Assembly (NCBI GenBank): GCA_028703175.1 | Contig: JAQVNJ010000195.1 | Location: forward strand, 1-6,629 | DNA length: 6,629 nt | DNA from: JAAYCB01 sp012744395 | Lineage (GTDB): Bacteria > Planctomycetota > Planctomycetia > Pirellulales > Thermoguttaceae | Direction: 5' to 3' | Shown here: piece by piece, positions 4,724 through 6,629 of the stretch | Position numbering within the stretch: the first letter of the stretch is position 1 | Layout of the letters: each line of letters begins with the position of its first letter | Notes under the pieces: generated by a model | Database searches by the model: none | What the model was told of the DNA's origin: nothing | The model's input: only the letters and a program-made list of their open reading frames with translations | Translations under genes and position numbers: made by a program

Positions 4724-6628
4724 CTATCGCTGTTCCGCGTCGGAGGCCCGGATATCCAGGCTCCGGGCGTCGTATTGTAGCGGGTGGCCGGCGCGGCTGA
4801 CCCCGTAGACCGCCACGGACGCCCCCTGCGCGACGATCCCCAGGGGGCTTCCAGCCGTTGCAGGCGCACGAAACTGGTCGATTCCGTCGATCGTCAGCAT
4901 CCATGTCCCGTCCACCTTTCGGGCGCCGAGGCGGTGCTCCCGCCCGTCGTTGAACCAATCGCCGCGCGCGGGCCGGCCCTGGATCATCTTCTGCCGGCCG
5001 CCGACACACTCGATCCACGCGACGTGGTTCGTGGGGTTGTCTCGCGCAGCGCCGACGCCCATCTGATAAATGAATGCCTGATAGTTCCGCGGATTCTCAA
5101 ATTCCATCACCAGGCCGATCCGGTTGGGGGGAGCGGCGAAGCGACCGGTGAACCGGTAGGTGAAGTCGACAGCGGCGGCTGGACGGTCGGGCCAGAGAGC
5201 AAACGCCGGTTCATCGCTGACATCGGCCTGATAAAGCGTGTTCTCCTCGGCCGCGTCGAATGCCGAGAGCGGCGTCCGGATGAACCAGATATGTCCGCCG
5301 GAAGGCGGGGTGCGGGTCTCGTAAATCACAGTCCCAAGCGAATCTTCGTCGAGCTGCACGCTGGCGGGATAGGAGCGATCGCCGCCGACGGTCATCGTGC
5401 CATCAAACAGCTCGACGCTGTTCTCCACGTCCCACGTCCGGCCGTGGTCCCGCGATACGGCGAGCCGCTCATTGCGGCGCTCACGGAACGAAAAGCTGCA
5501 CAACAGCCGGCCATCGCTGAGCGTGATCAGATCGGCGGGGGTGAACTGCGAGGGGATGCCGTTCATGCGGGCCTCGGACCACGTGCGCCCGTTGTCGGTC
5601 GATTCGATCTGGAACAACTGGGGGTCGACATTCGAGCGGATCAAGGCCACCAGCCTGCCATCGGCTGCTCGCGTGACCGTCACTTCGTCGGCGATGTTCC
5701 GCTGGCCCCGCGGTGTGGCGGCGATTTCCTCGAAGCCCCTCGTCGCGGGATCCATCATGGCGAAGAAGGTTGCAGCCGTCGGCGTGCTCGTCGACTCCGA
5801 ATACGGCACCAGCCACTTGCCGTCTCCCAGGTCGAGGACGGGGCTGCGCGTATGGACGTCTTCCGTCTCGCTCACCCGGAACGGCTCGCACCAGGTGCGG
5901 CCGTCGTCGTCGCTGGTCGTCATCCAGGCAAAATGGTGCCGGCCGCGGAGATACTTGTCGAAGATCACCACCAGCCTGCCGTCCTGCATCACGGAAATCG
6001 CCGCGTTGCGATCGTCCAGCAGCGGATCGTCGGCGACCAGCTCGGGCTGGCCCCAGGTCTTGCCCAGGTCGGCGGAGCGAACCAGCATCACGCGACCGTC
6101 ATCCGGGTTGCCGCTGGCGTGGCTGTATCCCTCCCGGTAGACCACCAGCAGCGTCCCCTGTTTCGTCTTGCAGATTCCGGGAAAGGCCACGTGCCGATCG
6201 GACGCGACCGCGGGGACCGCACACCGCCGCGACTCCGGTCGGGCCAGCGGCCGGGACTGCCACTGGCCGCCTGTGAACCGCCACTGGTTGGGCAGAGAGC
6301 CCCTGCCGAGCGCTGTGAACGATTCGACGTCCGTCTTCCACGCCTCGGCCTGCCGCCGTGGCGCATCGGGGTTGCCAAAGTAGACGAAGTATTGGACCGA
6401 CTGGCACCAGGGGACGTCGACGGGGAAACGGATTTCGGCGCAGTCGACGACCGTGGCGCGATCCTTTTGCCCCGTCCGGATCGGCGTCACCCACGACGGC
6501 GCCGGTCGATTCTCCGCGTTGACCACAACCACATCCGTCGCGCCGAAGCTGCCGTCGGCGCGGGGCTCGAAAGCGTGGGCGCGGCCGGCGAAATCGAGAC
6601 GGACAAGCGCGAGCGCCTGGCGGCGGTC
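4724..6628 (-). CDS. Sialidase-like Asp-box (BNR) beta-propeller protein with C-terminal LamG-like region, 5' end missing
   Basis: This is a partial gene: the frame is open to the right edge, giving at least 634 residues before the TAG at 4724-4726. A GTG at 6530-6532 is in frame, but coding-like sequence continues upstream of it, so it is not a good start. Counting from the first complete codon (6626-6628), four Asp boxes (S-x-D-x-G-x-T-W) are at 185-192 (SADLGKTW), 239-246 (SDDDGRTW), 343-350 (STDNGRTW) and 392-399 (SRDHGRTW). These mark a sialidase-type six-bladed propeller. Before it is a roughly 100-residue region containing YFGNPDAP (83-90). After it (about 462-612) is a beta-rich region resembling a concanavalin/LamG-type glycan-binding domain. 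Where true sialidases have an F-R-I-P motif, this protein reads AFPGI (148-152), so one substrate-binding arginine seems absent. It may act on a different glycan or only bind one. Export cannot be judged without the N-terminus. Confidence 0.85.
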   Translation of the reverse strand, partial: DRRQALALVRLDFAGRAHAFEPRADGSFGATDVVVVNAENRPAPSWVTPIRTGQKDRATVVDCAEIRFPVDVPWCQSVQYFVYFGNPDAPRRQAEAWKTDVESFTALGRGSLPNQWRFTGGQWQSRPLARPESRRCAVPAVASDRHVAFPGICKTKQGTLLVVYREGYSHASGNPDDGRVMLVRSADLGKTWGQPELVADDPLLDDRNAAISVMQDGRLVVIFDKYLRGRHHFAWMTTSDDDGRTWCEPFRVSETEDVHTRSPVLDLGDGKWLVPYSESTSTPTAATFFAMMDPATRGFEEIAATPRGQRNIADEVTVTRAADGRLVALIRSNVDPQLFQIESTDNGRTWSEARMNGIPSQFTPADLITLSDGRLLCSFSFRERRNERLAVSRDHGRTWDVENSVELFDGTMTVGGDRSYPASVQLDEDSLGTVIYETRTPPSGGHIWFIRTPLSAFDAAEENTLYQADVSDEPAFALWPDRPAAAVDFTYRFTGRFAAPPNRIGLVMEFENPRNYQAFIYQMGVGAARDNPTNHVAWIECVGGRQKMIQGRPARGDWFNDGREHRLGARKVDGTWMLTIDGIDQFRAPATAGSPLGIVAQGASVAVYGVSRAGHPLQYDARSLDIRASDAEQR

Positions 6629-6629
6629 G

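Noticed and set aside
4685..4730. Bidirectional terminator between the convergent lipoprotein gene 2 and sialidase-like gene
   Set aside because: ATAGC (4702-4706) and GCTAT (4723-4727) can pair with a 16-base loop, but the stem is short and no T-run follows on either strand.
5397..6140. 247-codon open frame on the plus strand
   Set aside because: It is antisense to the Asp-box region of the sialidase-like gene, and the product is a low-complexity serine/arginine-rich sequence.

Overview
The window comes from a GC-rich bacterium and very probably a planctomycete. The main reason is the pair of DUF1559 proteins, which have a type IV prepilin-like N-terminus and a C-terminal H-X9-DG motif; that family is greatly expanded in Planctomycetota. 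Small lipoproteins with a carboxypeptidase-regulatory-like fold next to them, and sialidase-like and GH127-type genes alongside, fit the same group.

Layout. Positions 1-594 (minus strand) hold the first 198 codons of a secreted GH127 / DUF1680-type glycoside hydrolase that runs off the left edge. Positions 595-1369 are non-coding as far as I can tell. They hold the 5' region of the hydrolase gene, a candidate plus-strand promoter, and the first copy of a long direct repeat. Then come two tandem plus-strand pairs. Pair 1 is DUF1559 protein 1 (1370-2347) and lipoprotein 1 (2365-2805). Pair 2 is DUF1559 protein 2 (3225-4187) and lipoprotein 2 (4220-4684). A 416-base gap carrying repeat copy 2 separates them. 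From 4724 to the right edge (minus strand) lies a large sialidase-like Asp-box protein whose 5' end is outside the window.

The most striking feature is the repeat. Positions 1062-1508 and 2917-3363 are identical over 447 bases. The identity covers about 305 bases of upstream sequence, the ribosome binding site, and the first 46 codons (the prepilin signal and membrane helix) of both DUF1559 genes. It stops abruptly at codon 47, after which the proteins are homologous but clearly diverged. This looks like recent homogenisation of a shared expression-and-export head over two older, different bodies.

How the genes may work together. The DUF1559 proteins are predicted to be anchored in, or processed at, the inner membrane through their prepilin helix. 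Their partner lipoproteins are predicted to be exported and lipid-anchored, so each pair probably makes a cell-envelope or surface unit of unknown function. The flanking minus-strand genes suggest glycan breakdown, and the plus-strand pairs sit between them. I found no RNA gene, CRISPR array, transposase or integrase.
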